From assembly GCF_000196615.1 (NCBI RefSeq), contig NC_014306.1, forward strand, positions 1,116,001 through 1,180,000: a DNA stretch of 64,000 nt. The letters run 5' to 3'. Position 1 is the stretch's first letter, and each line of letters opens with the position of its first letter. The translations under genes and the position numbers were made by a program. This stretch comes from Erwinia billingiae Eb661. Its GTDB lineage: Bacteria; Pseudomonadota; Gammaproteobacteria; Enterobacterales; Enterobacteriaceae. Below, one piece after another: positions 16,300 through 27,446 of the stretch. The notes under the pieces are model-generated. The model had not been told where the DNA came from, made no database searches, and saw only the letters and a program-made list of their open reading frames with translations.

Positions 16300-19200
16300 T
16301 TACGCCGAGGGCGTTTCCAGCTTGCTGTAACCCAATCCGTTGACTTTTCTGACCTTGATCTGCACCGGGATGCGTTCTTTCATCGCTTCCACGTGGCTGA
16401 TCACGCCAATCGTTTTGCCACTGGCATTCAGGGCATCCAGCGCGTCCAACGCACTGTCCAGCGTTTCCGCATCCAGCGTGCCAAAACCTTCGTCGAGGAA
16501 CAGGGATTCAATCCGGGTTTTATGGCTGACCAGGTCCGACAGCGCCAATGCCAGCGCAAGGCTGACGAGGAAGCTTTCGCCGCCGGACAGGGTGCGGGTA
16601 TCGCGCAGTGAATCTGCCTGCCAGGTATCCACCACCTGCAACTCCAGCGCCTCTTTCGATTTACGCTGCAACAGATAGCGTCCGTGCAGCCGGTTCAGCT
16701 GGTTGTTCGCCAGCCATACCAGGTGATCAAGGGTCAGTCCCTGGGCGAACTTACGGAATTTATCCCCTTCGCGGGAACCGATCAGCTGGTTGAGATAGCC
16801 CCAGTCTTCCACTTCCTGTTCGTTCTGCCGGATTTGTTCCAGTAACGATTGCTGCTGCTGGCGACGCGCGGCATCGCTGGTCAGCTGCTGGCGGGTTTCC
16901 CCTTGCTGGCGATTATTCTCTTTCAGCAGGTTAGCCAGCCGGCTGACCGCTTCACTTAACGCCTCAGTCTGCTCCGTGAGTTCGGCGGGTTTCTGCTCAA
17001 GATGCCGATCCCGGATTTTTTGCGCCTGTTGCAGCAATACGCTGGCTTGCTGGCGACGCTGGTCGTGCTGCTTTTGCAATGCACGCAGTTTCAGCGTCTG
17101 CTCTTCATCCAGCAATGCGGCAGTGAAGGCCGCTTCATCACTGAAGTGACTGGCGGCCAGTGCGGTATTCAACGCTTGCTGAGCATCTTCAAGCCGTCGT
17201 GCCAGCGTAACCGACTGCTCAGATAGTGAGTTATGCTGTCCGGTCAGTGTATTTAACTGGTTCTGCTCTGTCTGCCACTGCTGCAGGCAGGCTTGGCTGC
17301 TTTCGGCGTGACGCTGAGAATCCAGACGCAGCTGCTGTTGTACCGCTGAAGTTGCCTGCTCGCCAAACAGCTGCAGGCGTTGGGCTCGCAATTCGCTCAG
17401 CGATTCAGCTTCGGTGTTAAGGCGCAGTGCCAGTTCCGCAAGGCGCGATTTTTCGCGGCCGATTTCATCGCTCAATGCCTGCTGCTGAGTGGCAAGGGTC
17501 GTCAGCTGTGGCAACAGGTCAGTTAGCGCCTGCTCCGCTTTCAGCCACTGCTGCCACTCATCTTGTCTGCTGGCCAGCCAGCTTTCATGGCTGCCCGGCT
17601 CGGGTGGCGTCAGCGCAGATTCGGCCAGCGAGGCCTGCAGGTCGTCGCGCTGCTGCTGCACGGCGGCCTGCTGCTGTTTATGCTGCTGCTCCAGCTCGCT
17701 CAGCGCCTGTCGGGTAGTAAGCAGTTGCTGACCTGCCAGCTGTTGCTGCTGCAGCAATGCTGCCAGCTCATTCTGCCGCTGGTTCAGCGCATCTTTCTGC
17801 TGTTGCAGTTCTCGCGCGCTTTGCTGCAGGCTGAGTAAGTTAGCCTGACCCTCAGCTTCTGACTGATCCTGAGCGGCCAGCCATTGCTGCGTTTCTTCCC
17901 GGTCTGCCAGCGTCAGGGTTAACGCCAGGCCATCGACTGCGGTCTGCCACTGGCTTTGTAACTGTGCGGCTTCACGATCGTTCTCTTCCCGCAGCTGCTG
18001 CTCTTTCTCCGCCTGCTGCTGCAGGTTTTTCAACTGTTCCCGCGTCGCCGTGCCCTGATCTTTCAGGCTATCGACCTCGGCTTTCAGTTTGACCAGCCGC
18101 TGCTGATTTTCTGACGGCTCAAGGGCCTGATAGTCGGCAATTGCAGGATGCTCGCACGCGCCACACAGCGGACAAGGCTGACCGGCTTCCAGTAAGGCCC
18201 GCTGCTGCTCCAGCCCGGCAATGCGCCTCTCAAGCTCGCAGCGCTTCTCCAGATCCTGCCAGTGCTGATGCTTCTCTTTCCAGTTCGCGCGCAGCACCTC
18301 GAGTTGCTGTTCGGTCAGCTTCAGCTGTTTCTGACCCTCTGACTGACTGGTTTGCTGTCGCTGCATGCGGGTCTGCAACTGCTGCCACTGCGGGATCAGC
18401 AGCGCCAGCGTTTGTCGGAGTGGACGTTGCTGGCTGAGCTGGGCCAGCGAGGCCTGCAGCCGATCTTCCGGATGCTGCAGCTGACGCTGGTGATGCAATT
18501 TTTCAGCTTCATCACAGCGGGTTTTGGCCTGTTCCAGCTGCTGTTGCTGAGGCTGTATCTGCCGATCGAGCGCGGTGTAATGCTGTTCCTGCTGAACCAC
18601 CTGAGCGGCCTGTTGTGCACTGCGTGCCTGCAGTGCAGTCAGCGCCAGTTCGCTCTGATGCTGCTGCTCAAAGCGCACGCGCCACAGGGGAAGGGAGGCA
18701 CCCCAGCCGGAAAAGTGCGGATGTGCCTGCTGCCATTGGCGGGTTTGCTGCTGCTGAAGTTGCTTCTCAGCCTGGGATTTCTGGTTCTGCTGCAGGGCAT
18801 CCTGCCGACGATTAAGAGATTGTTGGTACTCACTGACCTCTTTTTCGAGCAGCTGGTTTTGCTGGTCCAGCGTGGCGATGCGGTTATCCAGCGGCAGCAC
18901 CCTGTCGGTAATCACCGTTTCCTGCTGCTGGCGATGCGCTTCATGCTGTTGCCGTGCCTCATCGGCCGCTTTCAGCTGCTGGGTTAAGCCGGTCAGCTGC
19001 TGCTGAGCCCGATCCTTTTGCTGGGACAGGTTCTGCAGCTGGATGCTGAGCTGATGCGCATCCTGCTGATACTGTTCGCGTTGTTGCCAGAGCGGGCGCA
19101 GTTTTTCTGCCGGTTCGGCCTGAACCAGACGCGCCAGCTCGCCGCTGTCATGTTGCCAGGCGCTTTCGGCCTGCTGATGATCGTCTTCGGCCGCTTTCAG

Positions 19201-19974
19201 CGCCTGCAAGGCCGCGTGATATTGCTGCTGCCATTGCCATAAAAGGCTGTGCTGCTGATGTTGCGAAGTGAGTACCTGCTCATCCGACACCAACTGCTCT
19301 AACTGGGTTGTTAGCAGCTGCAGTTGCTCTTCGTCGAGCAGCGCCATGCCGCTGGCCTGCGCACGCAGCGTATCCAGCGCCACTTTGGCGTTTTTATGCC
19401 GTTCAAAGACGTTGGCGGACAGGCGACCGTAGATTTCGGTGCCGGTCAGCTCTTCCAGCAGCTCTGCCCGGCTGTTGGCATCGGCATTCAGAAAGGCGGC
19501 AAACTGCCCTTGCGACAGCATCATCGATTTGGTGAAACGCTCGAAATCCAGCCCGGTCAGCGCGGTCAGCATATCCAGCTTGTCTTTCACCTTATCGGCA
19601 ACGATTTTGTTGTCATCACAGCGGGCCAGCTCGACGCGCGGGGCCTGCAGATTGCCATCCACCGCGCCGCGTGCGCGGTTCTGGCTCCAGAATGCCCGCC
19701 AGGCCACGCCTTTCACTTCAAATTCAACCTCGGCCAGACATTCTGAGGTGTCGCGGGTCATCAAATCGTTCTGCGTCTGCGAGAGTTTCCCCAGCCGCGA
19801 CGTCTCGTGGTACAGCGCCAGGCAGATGGCATCCAGCAGGGTGGTTTTTCCCGCGCCGGTCGGGCCGGTAATGGCAAACAAACCGTTGCTGGCAAAGGGC
19901 TCGGCGGTAAAATCTATCTTCCATTCGCCTTTCAGCGAGTTGAGGTTTTTGAACCGCAGCGTCAGGATTTTCAC
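16300..19974 (-). CDS. sbcC: Exonuclease SbcC (Rad50-like subunit)
   Basis: A 1224-residue SMC-type ATPase. The N-terminal P-loop is GPTGAGKTT (near residue 37). Two long Gln/Glu-rich coiled-coil arms surround a zinc hook CPLCG near residue 598. The C-terminal ABC signature LSGGESF and Walker B ([12 protein letters not shown]) complete the ATPase head. With SbcD it cleaves DNA hairpins and processes ends. E. coli SbcC is 1048 residues, so this one is longer, with extra Gln-rich coiled coil. It overlaps sbcD by 4 bases (ATGA), indicating translational coupling. Confidence 0.97.
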   Translation of the reverse strand: MKILTLRFKNLNSLKGEWKIDFTAEPFASNGLFAITGPTGAGKTTLLDAICLALYHETSRLGKLSQTQNDLMTRDTSECLAEVEFEVKGVAWRAFWSQNRARGAVDGNLQAPRVELARCDDNKIVADKVKDKLDMLTALTGLDFERFTKSMMLSQGQFAAFLNADANSRAELLEELTGTEIYGRLSANVFERHKNAKVALDTLRAQASGMALLDEEQLQLLTTQLEQLVSDEQVLTSQHQQHSLLWQWQQQYHAALQALKAAEDDHQQAESAWQHDSGELARLVQAEPAEKLRPLWQQREQYQQDAHQLSIQLQNLSQQKDRAQQQLTGLTQQLKAADEARQQHEAHRQQQETVITDRVLPLDNRIATLDQQNQLLEKEVSEYQQSLNRRQDALQQNQKSQAEKQLQQQQTRQWQQAHPHFSGWGASLPLWRVRFEQQHQSELALTALQARSAQQAAQVVQQEQHYTALDRQIQPQQQQLEQAKTRCDEAEKLHHQRQLQHPEDRLQASLAQLSQQRPLRQTLALLIPQWQQLQTRMQRQQTSQSEGQKQLKLTEQQLEVLRANWKEKHQHWQDLEKRCELERRIAGLEQQRALLEAGQPCPLCGACEHPAIADYQALEPSENQQRLVKLKAEVDSLKDQGTATREQLKNLQQQAEKEQQLREENDREAAQLQSQWQTAVDGLALTLTLADREETQQWLAAQDQSEAEGQANLLSLQQSARELQQQKDALNQRQNELAALLQQQQLAGQQLLTTRQALSELEQQHKQQQAAVQQQRDDLQASLAESALTPPEPGSHESWLASRQDEWQQWLKAEQALTDLLPQLTTLATQQQALSDEIGREKSRLAELALRLNTEAESLSELRAQRLQLFGEQATSAVQQQLRLDSQRHAESSQACLQQWQTEQNQLNTLTGQHNSLSEQSVTLARRLEDAQQALNTALAASHFSDEAAFTAALLDEEQTLKLRALQKQHDQRRQQASVLLQQAQKIRDRHLEQKPAELTEQTEALSEAVSRLANLLKENNRQQGETRQQLTSDAARRQQQQSLLEQIRQNEQEVEDWGYLNQLIGSREGDKFRKFAQGLTLDHLVWLANNQLNRLHGRYLLQRKSKEALELQVVDTWQADSLRDTRTLSGGESFLVSLALALALSDLVSHKTRIESLFLDEGFGTLDAETLDSALDALDALNASGKTIGVISHVEAMKERIPVQIKVRKVNGLGYSKLETPSA

Positions 19975-21194
19975 GGTTGCACCTCATCATCAATTTCTGC
20001 CAGCGTCAGGGTGAACAGCGCCGTCGCCCGCGCCAGCCGTTCAGGCTGTTCATTTTCTTCCAGCGCCAGACGGCGGCTAAACACCTCCTGCGCGCTGAGT
20101 TCGCTGAGGGTTTCATTGTTTTGCCGGTCGATAACCTGTTCCCGTTGCTCGCGGCTGCGGCGCAACAGCACCACCTCTACCGGCATTTCCTGGGTCAGTT
20201 CCTGAATACGCCGCTGAAGGTCGTTCAGCCACGCCTGGGTGGAAATCTCGATATCCAGCCACACCGGCTTGCCATCTTCACGCGGCGCAATCGCGGCCAG
20301 CTGCTGCTCAATCTCTTCCAGCGAGCCTTTGATCATCTGCATCGGCTGAAACAGCGGGACAGAGAGCGTTTCAACCTGGCTCAGCTTGCCGTCGGCAAAG
20401 TCGACCAGAAACACGCTTTTGTCTTTGCCCAACTCGTCAAAACTGAGCGGAATAGGGGAGCCGCTGTAGCGAATATGCTCCGTGTTGGCGATGCGCTGCG
20501 CGCGGTGGATATGGCCGAGCGCGATGTAATCCGCCGGGGGAAATGCCTGGGCCGGAAAAGCATCCAGCGTGCCGATATAGATATCGCGTACCGCATCACT
20601 TTTGGTCACGCCGACGGTGGTCAGATGGCCGGTAGCAATAATCGGCAACGGTAAATCCAGCCTTTGCCGCTCGGCCTGCGCCGCCTGCCAGCAGCGATCG
20701 TAATGCTGGGTGATGGCCTCCAGCAGGGTCTGATGCTTCTCATGGCCAGACTGACCGGCCTGGCTGACGGTGATGTCACGCGGGCGAAGGAAGGGAATGG
20801 CGCACAGGACCGCGCCAGGTTCGCCATTGCGCTTATTCAGGATCACCACCTGCTGGGCGATATCGTCACTGGCCGCGGCGATCACCCGGGTGTTGAGACA
20901 GGCCAGCAGCTCACGCGATTCATTCAGCGTGGCGACGGAATCATGATTGCCACCCAGCACCACCAGCTGACAGCCGGTTTGCTGGAGGTTGACCACGAAA
21001 CGGTTATACAGCTCGCGCGCATAGCTGGGCGGCGAACCGGTGTCGAAAATATCCCCCGCGATGATAATGGCATCCACCTGATGTTCCACCGCCTGAGCCA
21101 GCAGCCAGTCTGTAAAAGCCTGATGTTCCGGGGCGCGGCTTTTGGTGTAAAAAAATTGGCCCAGATGCCAGTCTGACGTGTGGATAATTCGCAT
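19971..21194 (-). CDS. sbcD: Exonuclease SbcD (Mre11-like subunit)
   Basis: A 407-residue metallophosphoesterase starting [13 protein letters not shown] with the Asp and His metal ligands of motif [15 protein letters not shown] and the histidine motifs GHL and LGHIHRA follow. It is the nuclease partner of SbcC. Its start lies 200 bases from phoB on the opposite strand, as in E. coli, where sbcDC is divergent from phoBR. Confidence 0.97.
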   Translation of the reverse strand: MRIIHTSDWHLGQFFYTKSRAPEHQAFTDWLLAQAVEHQVDAIIIAGDIFDTGSPPSYARELYNRFVVNLQQTGCQLVVLGGNHDSVATLNESRELLACLNTRVIAAASDDIAQQVVILNKRNGEPGAVLCAIPFLRPRDITVSQAGQSGHEKHQTLLEAITQHYDRCWQAAQAERQRLDLPLPIIATGHLTTVGVTKSDAVRDIYIGTLDAFPAQAFPPADYIALGHIHRAQRIANTEHIRYSGSPIPLSFDELGKDKSVFLVDFADGKLSQVETLSVPLFQPMQMIKGSLEEIEQQLAAIAPREDGKPVWLDIEISTQAWLNDLQRRIQELTQEMPVEVVLLRRSREQREQVIDRQNNETLSELSAQEVFSRRLALEENEQPERLARATALFTLTLAEIDDEVQP

Positions 21195-21324
21195 GAGATC
21201 CCTTTAAGGCGCAAGGCAGAGTCGACGATTATAAACAGCAACGCGTAAAACCCCAGTCTGAATGACTGTAACCTTCACAAAAGTGTTATAAAACGGCGGC
21301 CCGGGCCGTGCTTTTTTCATAAAA

Positions 21325-21342
21325 CTGTCATAAAACTGACGC
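21325..21342 (+). promoter_or_regulatory. Pho box controlling phoB
   Basis: CTGTCATAAAACTGACGC forms two PhoB half-sites (CTGTCA and CTGACG, 11 bases apart) and closely matches the E. coli phoB Pho box, with the downstream CATAATGACG also conserved. It implies positive autoregulation of phoBR under phosphate limitation. Confidence 0.92.
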
Positions 21343-21393
21343 ATAATGACGCCGCAAATCCAGTGACATTCCGTCACAGTAGCAGGAGCAATA

Positions 21394-22083
21394 ATGGCTA
21401 AGCGTATTCTGGTAGTCGAAGATGAAGCCCCAATCCGTGAGATGTTGTGTTTCGTGCTGGAGCAAAATGACTATCAACCGATAGAAGCGGAAGATTATGA
21501 CAGTGCGGTCAATTTGCTTATCGAACCCTGGCCTGATTTGATCCTGTTGGACTGGATGCTCCCGGGTGGTTCAGGCATTCAGTTTATCAAGCATTTAAAG
21601 CGTGAAGCGATGACCCGCGACATTCCGGTGATGATGCTGACGGCGCGCGGTGAAGAAGAAGATCGCGTTCGCGGTCTGGAAGTGGGGGCTGACGACTATA
21701 TTACCAAGCCGTTTTCGCCGAAAGAGTTGGTGGCGCGGATTAAAGCGGTAATGCGCAGGATCTCGCCAATGGCGGTGGAAGAAGTGATTGAGATGCAGGG
21801 ACTGAGCCTGGATCCTTCGTCTCATCGCGTGATGTCAGACACCCAGCCGCTGGAAATGGGGCCGACGGAATACAAGCTGCTGCATTTCTTTATGACCCAT
21901 CCTGAGCGGGTTTACAGCCGTGAGCAGTTGCTTAATCATGTCTGGGGCACTAACGTGTACGTCGAAGATCGTACCGTTGACGTTCATATTCGCCGCTTGC
22001 GTAAAGCGCTGGAACTGACCGGGCACGATCGCATGGTGCAGACGGTTCGCGGAACAGGTTACCGTTTCTCTGCACGTTACTGA
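21394..22083 (+). CDS. phoB: Phosphate regulon response regulator PhoB
   Basis: A 229-residue OmpR-family response regulator. The receiver domain has the acidic pair VEDEA, phosphorylated Asp53 (LLDWMLPGG), Thr in MLTARG and Lys in [10 protein letters not shown]. The DNA-binding winged helix holds [22 protein letters not shown] and [19 protein letters not shown]. It activates the Pho regulon. Upstream is a Pho box; downstream phoR starts after 23 bases. Confidence 0.98.
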   Translation: MAKRILVVEDEAPIREMLCFVLEQNDYQPIEAEDYDSAVNLLIEPWPDLILLDWMLPGGSGIQFIKHLKREAMTRDIPVMMLTARGEEEDRVRGLEVGADDYITKPFSPKELVARIKAVMRRISPMAVEEVIEMQGLSLDPSSHRVMSDTQPLEMGPTEYKLLHFFMTHPERVYSREQLLNHVWGTNVYVEDRTVDVHIRRLRKALELTGHDRMVQTVRGTGYRFSARY

Positions 22084-22106
22084 TCGTTCGCACTGGAGTC
22101 TTCACC

Positions 22107-23420
22107 GTGTTGGAACGCCTCTCCTGGAAGAGATTGTTGCTGGAAGTGGTGCTCGCCTGCCTTCCGGCCCTGATTTTGGGGCTGCTGGTGGGCTACCTGC
22201 CCTGGCTGCTACTGGTATCGGTGTTAGCCGTTTTGGGCTGGCATTTCGCTAATTTACTTCGTTTATCCCACTGGCTGTGGATTGACCGCAGCATGACGCC
22301 ACCGGCGGGGCGCGGCAGTTGGGAACCTCTCTTTTATGGCCTTTACCAGATGCAGGCGAGAAATCGCCGGCGTCGGCGTGAGCTGGGCCATCTGATCAAA
22401 CGCTTTCGCAGTGGCGCCGAATCCTTACCTGATGCGGTGGTATTGACCACCGAAGAGGGCACCATTTTCTGGTGTAACGGCCTGGCGCAACAGATGCTGG
22501 GACTGCGCTGGCCGGAAGACAATGGTCAGAACATCCTTAACCTGCTGCGCTATCCCGAGTTTACCCGCTATGTGCGGAAGCGCGATTTTACCCGACCGTT
22601 GACGCTGGTGCTGAACAGCAATCGTCAGCTGGAATTCCGCGTAATGCCCTATTCGGAAGGGCAATGGCTGCTGGTAGCCCGTGACGTCACGCAGATGCAT
22701 CAGCTTGAGGGCGCCCGGCGCAACTTCTTTGCTAACGTCAGCCATGAGCTACGCACGCCGTTAACGGTGCTGCAGGGCTATCTGGAGATGATGAACGATT
22801 CGGTGATGGAAGGCCCGCTGCGTGACAAGGCCCTGCACACCATGCAGGAGCAGACCCGCCGCATGGACGGCCTGGTGAAACAGTTGCTGACCCTGTCGCG
22901 GATTGAAGCCGCACCGGCGCTGGATCTGCAGGAAAAAGTCGACGTGCCGATGATGCTGCGTCTGCTGCAGCGTGAAGCGGAAACCCTGAGCCAGGGCCGG
23001 CACGAGATTCACTTCACGATGGACGCGGATTTGCGGGTGTATGGCAATGATGAACAGCTGCGCAGCGCCATCTCAAACCTGGTGTACAACTCGGTTAACC
23101 ACACGCCGGCCGGCACGCGCATCGATATCAGCTGGCTGAGAACTCCACAGGGCGCGCAATTTAAGGTGAAGGATAACGGTCCGGGCATTGCACAAGAGCA
23201 TATTCCCCGGCTGACCGAGCGCTTTTACCGCGTCGATAAGGCCCGTTCGCGGCAAACCGGCGGCAGCGGGCTTGGCCTGGCGATCGTCAAGCATGCGCTC
23301 AGCCACCACAACACCCGGCTGGACATCACCAGCCAGCCTGGCAAAGAGACCTGTTTCAGCTTCTCCTTACCACCAAGGTTGATTGTCAGCAGCGAGTTGG
23401 CACAGAATGCGGTTCGATGA
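22107..23420 (+). CDS. phoR: Phosphate regulon sensor kinase PhoR
   Basis: A 437-residue inner-membrane histidine kinase (E. coli 431). Two N-terminal hydrophobic segments (about residues 9-50) are joined by a very short loop, followed by a PAS domain (about 100-190). The phospho-acceptor is His213 in [12 protein letters not shown], and the ATPase domain shows N ([13 protein letters not shown]), DNGPGI and [12 protein letters not shown]. Start is GTG with TGGAGT upstream. PhoR receives the phosphate signal through PhoU and Pst, which are not in the window. Confidence 0.97.
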   Translation: MLERLSWKRLLLEVVLACLPALILGLLVGYLPWLLLVSVLAVLGWHFANLLRLSHWLWIDRSMTPPAGRGSWEPLFYGLYQMQARNRRRRRELGHLIKRFRSGAESLPDAVVLTTEEGTIFWCNGLAQQMLGLRWPEDNGQNILNLLRYPEFTRYVRKRDFTRPLTLVLNSNRQLEFRVMPYSEGQWLLVARDVTQMHQLEGARRNFFANVSHELRTPLTVLQGYLEMMNDSVMEGPLRDKALHTMQEQTRRMDGLVKQLLTLSRIEAAPALDLQEKVDVPMMLRLLQREAETLSQGRHEIHFTMDADLRVYGNDEQLRSAISNLVYNSVNHTPAGTRIDISWLRTPQGAQFKVKDNGPGIAQEHIPRLTERFYRVDKARSRQTGGSGLGLAIVKHALSHHNTRLDITSQPGKETCFSFSLPPRLIVSSELAQNAVR

Positions 23421-23438
23421 TCGTAGCGGAACCCTGTG

Positions 23439-24365
23439 ATGAAAAAGCTGTTTCTGATGCTGCTGGCCTGTTTCAGCCTGACCACCCAGGCACAAGAGGG
23501 GATGCTGGCCGGTAACCTGACCAGCGTTGGCTCGGATACCCTCGGCAGCTTAATGACGCTGTGGGGCGATAGCTTCAACCGGCAGTTTCCGGGCGTAAAT
23601 GTGCAGGTGCAGGCCGCTGGTTCCTCTACCGCACCCACCTCGCTGGCGGCCGGCGCGGCGCAGATTGGCGCAATGAGTCGCCCGATGCAGGCGGTTGAGC
23701 GCCAGCTGTTCGAGGACCGCTATGGCTATCCACCGCTGGCCGTGCCGGTGGCGATGGATGCGCTGGTGGTGGTGGTCAATCAGGACAACCCGATCAAGGG
23801 TCTGAATACGCAGCAGCTCGATGCGATCTTTTCCGTTACCCGGCGCTGTGGCGCGCTCTCCGCGGTGCATCGCTGGGGCGATGTGCAGTTAACTCAACCA
23901 AGCTGGGTGTCCCGTCCTTTGCAGCGTTTTGGCCGCAATTCCGCTTCCGGCACCTGGGGCTTTTTCAAGCAGCAGGCGTTGTGCAATGGCGATTTCCGCA
24001 ATGATGTCGGGGAATATCCCGGCTCTGCGGCGGTGGTGCAGGCCGTGGCGGGCACGCTGAATGCCATTGGCTATGCCAGCATGGGCATTCATCTCAGCGG
24101 TGTGAAGACATTACCGGTGTCCCGCGATGGCCAGAACTGGGTGGCGCCGGATGCGGCCAATATTCGCAGCGGCCGTTATCCTTACGCCCGCAAGCTGTAC
24201 CTGTACGTCAATAAACCACCCGGCAAGCCGCTGGAACCTCTTACCGCCGCGTTTCTTCATCACGTGTTATCCGCTGACGGCCAGGCGCTGGTCACCCAGG
24301 CGGGATATCTGCCGTTATCGCCAGAGCAGGTCAGTCAGGCGCGTGCGCTGATTGAGGATCGTTAA
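23439..24365 (+). CDS. PstS-like phosphate-binding protein
   Basis: A 308-residue exported substrate-binding protein of the PstS family. Residues 1-19 are a signal peptide (MKKLFLMLLACFSLTTQA). Ligand-loop motifs are VGSDTLGSLM, GSSTAPTSLAAG and RNSASGTWGFF, typical of phosphate binding. It begins 18 bases after the phoR stop, so it is probably the third gene of the phoBR operon. E. coli has no gene here. It has no partner permease nearby; it could scavenge phosphate or modulate PhoR signalling. A GTG at 23436 is also possible as start. Confidence 0.85.
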   Translation: MKKLFLMLLACFSLTTQAQEGMLAGNLTSVGSDTLGSLMTLWGDSFNRQFPGVNVQVQAAGSSTAPTSLAAGAAQIGAMSRPMQAVERQLFEDRYGYPPLAVPVAMDALVVVVNQDNPIKGLNTQQLDAIFSVTRRCGALSAVHRWGDVQLTQPSWVSRPLQRFGRNSASGTWGFFKQQALCNGDFRNDVGEYPGSAAVVQAVAGTLNAIGYASMGIHLSGVKTLPVSRDGQNWVAPDAANIRSGRYPYARKLYLYVNKPPGKPLEPLTAAFLHHVLSADGQALVTQAGYLPLSPEQVSQARALIEDR

Positions 24366-24439
24366 CACCGGCCAAGATGAATTTTTTTCATGTCTGATGA
24401 ATTATCCTCGTTTGCGCCAGCGTCGCTCTCATGACACTC

Positions 24440-24471
24440 TTGCGTCTGGACATATAGACATCCAGAAGTCT
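24440..24471. promoter_or_regulatory. Tandem MetJ operator
   Basis: Four abutting 8-mers, TTGCGTCT, GGACATAT, AGACATCC and AGAAGTCT, match the MetJ box AGACGTCT at 5, 5, 6 and 7 of 8 positions, in register. MetJ binds such arrays cooperatively with S-adenosylmethionine. The array lies 70 bases upstream of the MetE-like gene, implying repression by methionine sufficiency. Confidence 0.82.
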
Positions 24472-24540
24472 AAGAATAACGATTCGTGATAATTTCACCG
24501 GTAAATTATGCGCGTGTGCGCAGGTCAGGAGTGACACAAC

Positions 24541-25644
24541 ATGCAAAGAGATTCAGCTCAGTATCGTGCCGAAGTGGTAGGCAGCTTCCTTCGTCCCGCC
24601 GCCATCAAACAGGCGCGCGAGCAGTTCCAGAAGGGTGAGATTGATGCCGTTGCCCTGCGTCGTATTGAAGATGAAGCCATTCGTGATGTGGTCACTCATC
24701 AGCGCGCCTGTGGACTGAAGGTGGTCACCGACGGTGAATTCCGCCGCGCGTGGTGGCACTTTGACTTCTTCGATGGCCTGGAAGGCGTTGAGCGCTATGA
24801 GTCTGAGCAGGGCATCCAGTTCAACGGCGTGCAGACCAAAGCCCACGGTATCCGTGTCACCGGCAAGATCGCCTTCGGTAACCATCCGATGCTGGAAGAC
24901 TTCCGCTACCTGAAAAGTATCAGCGGCGACGCGGTGGCGAAAATGACCATTCCTAGCCCAAGCGTGATGCACTTCCGCGGTGGCCGTAAGGCGATCGACG
25001 CCAACGTTTACCCGGATCTTAACGACTACTTCGACGATCTGGCCACCGTCTACCGTGACGCGATTAGCGCATTTTATGCGGCCGGCTGCCGTTACCTGCA
25101 GCTCGACGACACCGTCTGGGCTTACCTCTGTTCTGAAGATCAGAAAAGCCAGATCCGCGAGCGCGGCGACGATCCAGAACAGCTGGCGCGCATTTATGCG
25201 CAGGTGCTGAATAAAGCCATCGAAGGCAAGCCGGACGATCTGACCATTGGTCTGCATGTCTGTCGCGGCAACTTCCGTTCAACCTGGATCTCCGAAGGCG
25301 GCTATGAGCCGGTGGCAGAAATTCTGTTCGGCACCGTGAATATTGATGCCTTCTTCCTGGAATATGATAACGAGCGTTCCGGCGGCTTCGAGCCTCTGCG
25401 CTTTATCAAACCCGGCAAGCAGCAGGTGGTGCTGGGCCTGATCACCACTAAAAACGGTGAGCTGGAAAATCCGCAAACGGTGAAAGCGCGGATTGCCGAA
25501 GCGGCGCAGTTTGTCAGCCTCGATCAAATCTGCCTGAGCCCGCAGTGTGGCTTTGCCTCCACTGAAGAGGGCAACAGCCTGACCGAAGAGCAGCAGTGGG
25601 CGAAGCTGCGTCTGGTGGTCGATATCGCCAAAGACGTCTGGTAA
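24541..25644 (+). CDS. Cobalamin-independent methionine synthase-like methyltransferase (YxjG/YxjH type)
   Basis: A 367-residue protein corresponding to the C-terminal catalytic half of MetE. The MetE-type zinc site is suggested by HVCRGN (His and Cys) and SPQCGF (second Cys), with EVVGSFLRP at the N-terminus and DEG-type DGEFRR. It lacks the N-terminal folate-binding half of MetE, as in the YxjG family, so the methyl donor may differ. A MetJ operator upstream places it in the methionine regulon. ATG preceded by AGGAG. No counterpart lies here in E. coli. Confidence 0.88.
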   Translation: MQRDSAQYRAEVVGSFLRPAAIKQAREQFQKGEIDAVALRRIEDEAIRDVVTHQRACGLKVVTDGEFRRAWWHFDFFDGLEGVERYESEQGIQFNGVQTKAHGIRVTGKIAFGNHPMLEDFRYLKSISGDAVAKMTIPSPSVMHFRGGRKAIDANVYPDLNDYFDDLATVYRDAISAFYAAGCRYLQLDDTVWAYLCSEDQKSQIRERGDDPEQLARIYAQVLNKAIEGKPDDLTIGLHVCRGNFRSTWISEGGYEPVAEILFGTVNIDAFFLEYDNERSGGFEPLRFIKPGKQQVVLGLITTKNGELENPQTVKARIAEAAQFVSLDQICLSPQCGFASTEEGNSLTEEQQWAKLRLVVDIAKDVW

Positions 25645-25662
25645 CCCTGCATCAACCTGTGT

Positions 25663-25688
25663 AAAAGGCGCGGAATTCCGCGCCTTTT
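25663..25688 (+). terminator. Terminator after the MetE-like gene
   Basis: AAAAGGCGCGGAA (25663-25675) and TTCCGCGCCTTTT (25676-25688) form a perfect palindrome ending in TTTT, 19 bases after the stop codon. Confidence 0.85.
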
Positions 25689-26050
25689 GTGCATCATCCG
25701 GCCATTCCCTGCAGAAATTAACCCCGCGTTGCACAAATAAAATACAAATCATGTAAGGCATCCAGCCGATAACCTGAAGCGATACACTGGCTGGTTCTTT
25801 TTTTGCAACATATCGCTCTGCTTTTCCGATCCCGCCTTGCCTTTCTGCCCTATAAACGGTTTACTTAGCGCCGTTTTTACGTTATCCCCCTGTAAACAGA
25901 TTAAAATCAGCGCAAATCCGCTACCAGAGTGACCACAGGACAGACAATCGCCCTGTATCGGTCTGAAATTCTGGCGTTTTTAGTGCAGGCAGGGTGATGA
26001 AGCTGACATCGCGACTTCACTTAACACCAGTACGGGCTAATTTTCTGCTT
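25689..26050 (+). promoter_or_regulatory. brnQ leader and upstream region
   Basis: This 360-base region has no independent gene. A hairpin CCAGCC (25763-25768) / GGCTGG (25790-25795) is followed by TTCTTTTTTT, resembling a terminator or attenuator. Further on, a GCAGGG ribosome-site-like sequence precedes GTG/ATG codons at 25994/25997 whose frame runs straight into brnQ. Promoter boxes were not assigned with confidence. Confidence 0.4.
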
Positions 26051-27376
26051 ATGACGAATCGTTTAACTTCCAAAGACATCCTGGCACTGGGGTTTATGAC
26101 CTTTGCGCTGTTTGTGGGTGCAGGTAACATTATTTTCCCGCCTATGGTCGGCATCCAGTCTGGTGAACATGTCTGGATTGCGGCCCTCGGCTTCCTGCTC
26201 ACTGCCGTAGGTCTGCCGGTGATCACCGTCATTGCGTTGGCCCGTGTCGGCGGCGGCGTGGATGCGCTGAGTACGCCAATCGGTAAAGCGGCCGGTCTGG
26301 TGCTGGCCACCGTTTGCTATCTTGCCGTTGGCCCGCTGTTCGCCACGCCGCGTACCGCAACCGTCTCGTTTGAAGTCGGCATCGCGCCACTGACCGGTGA
26401 CGGCTGGCTGCCGCTGTTTATCTACAGCCTGATTTACTTCTCGCTGGTGATCGGCATTTCCCTGTATCCCGGCAAACTGCTGGATACCGTTGGCCACTTC
26501 CTGGCGCCGCTGAAAATTGTGGCGCTGGCGATATTGGGCATTGCGGCGCTGATATGGCCTGCTGGCGGCCTGGCCCCGGCGACCGAGGCGTATCAACATG
26601 CGGCGTTCTCCAGCGGCTTCGTCAATGGTTACCTGACCATGGATACGCTGGGGGCGATGGTGTTCGGCATCGTGATTGTCAACGCAGCGCGTTCGCGTGG
26701 CGTCAGTGACGCGAAATTGCTGACGCGTTATACCGTGCTGGCCGGTTTGATTGCCGGTGTTGGCCTGACGCTGGTGTATCTGGCGCTGTTCAAGCTGGGT
26801 TCCAACAGTTCAGCTATCGTTGATCAGGGTGCCAACGGCGCAGCTATCCTGCACGCCTATGTTCAGCAGACCTTCGGTGGCATGGGCAGCGTGTTTCTTG
26901 CCGCGCTGATCTTTGTGGCCTGCATGGTGACGGCAGTTGGCCTGACCTGTGCCTGTGCCGAGTTCTTTGAGCAGTACCTGCCGCTGAGCTATCGCCAGCT
27001 GGTGTTTGTACTGGGTCTGTTCTCAATGGTGGTGTCTAACCTCGGCCTGAGCCATTTGATTGCCATCTCCATTCCGGTGCTGACCGCGATTTATCCGCCG
27101 TGCATCGTGCTGGTGCTGCTGAGCTTTACCCTGAGCTGGTGGAACAAAAACACCCGCATTATTGCGCCAACCATGCTGGTCAGCCTGCTGTTCGGCATTG
27201 TTGATGCGATCAAAACCACCGGCTGGAAAGATTTGCTGCCGGCGTTCGCCCAGCATCTGCCGCTGGCAGAACAAGGTCTGGCCTGGTTGCCGCCATCGCT
27301 GGCCATGCTGGTACTGGTGGCCGTGTATGACCGCGTCTCCGGCAGTCGTGAGCAGGTCAGCGCGCAGCAGAAATAG
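26051..27376 (+). CDS. brnQ: Branched-chain amino acid transporter BrnQ
   Basis: A 441-residue inner-membrane Na+-coupled carrier for Leu, Ile and Val of the LIVCS family. The sequence follows E. coli BrnQ throughout ([55 protein letters not shown]). The start at 26051 (MTNRLTSKD) is chosen by alignment with E. coli MTHQLRSRD; its ribosome site is weak, while a longer form starting at 25997 has a better one and would add 18 residues. proY follows after a 70-base gap. Confidence 0.95.
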   Translation: MTNRLTSKDILALGFMTFALFVGAGNIIFPPMVGIQSGEHVWIAALGFLLTAVGLPVITVIALARVGGGVDALSTPIGKAAGLVLATVCYLAVGPLFATPRTATVSFEVGIAPLTGDGWLPLFIYSLIYFSLVIGISLYPGKLLDTVGHFLAPLKIVALAILGIAALIWPAGGLAPATEAYQHAAFSSGFVNGYLTMDTLGAMVFGIVIVNAARSRGVSDAKLLTRYTVLAGLIAGVGLTLVYLALFKLGSNSSAIVDQGANGAAILHAYVQQTFGGMGSVFLAALIFVACMVTAVGLTCACAEFFEQYLPLSYRQLVFVLGLFSMVVSNLGLSHLIAISIPVLTAIYPPCIVLVLLSFTLSWWNKNTRIIAPTMLVSLLFGIVDAIKTTGWKDLLPAFAQHLPLAEQGLAWLPPSLAMLVLVAVYDRVSGSREQVSAQQK

Positions 27377-27446
27377 TCTTAACCCCCGCGTCTTCTGTTG
27401 CCCGTGCGGCAGAAGACGCAGTCAGAGTGAAAGCAGAACCCGAAAC

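Noticed and set aside
16340..19871. Many antisense frames (to 211 codons) over sbcC
   Set aside because: They mirror the Gln/Leu-rich coiled coil codons, have no ribosome sites or motifs, and would be lost in relatives.
24553..25257. A 234-codon minus-strand frame opposite the MetE-like gene
   Set aside because: Antisense shadow of a high-GC coding region; no ribosome site or known motif.
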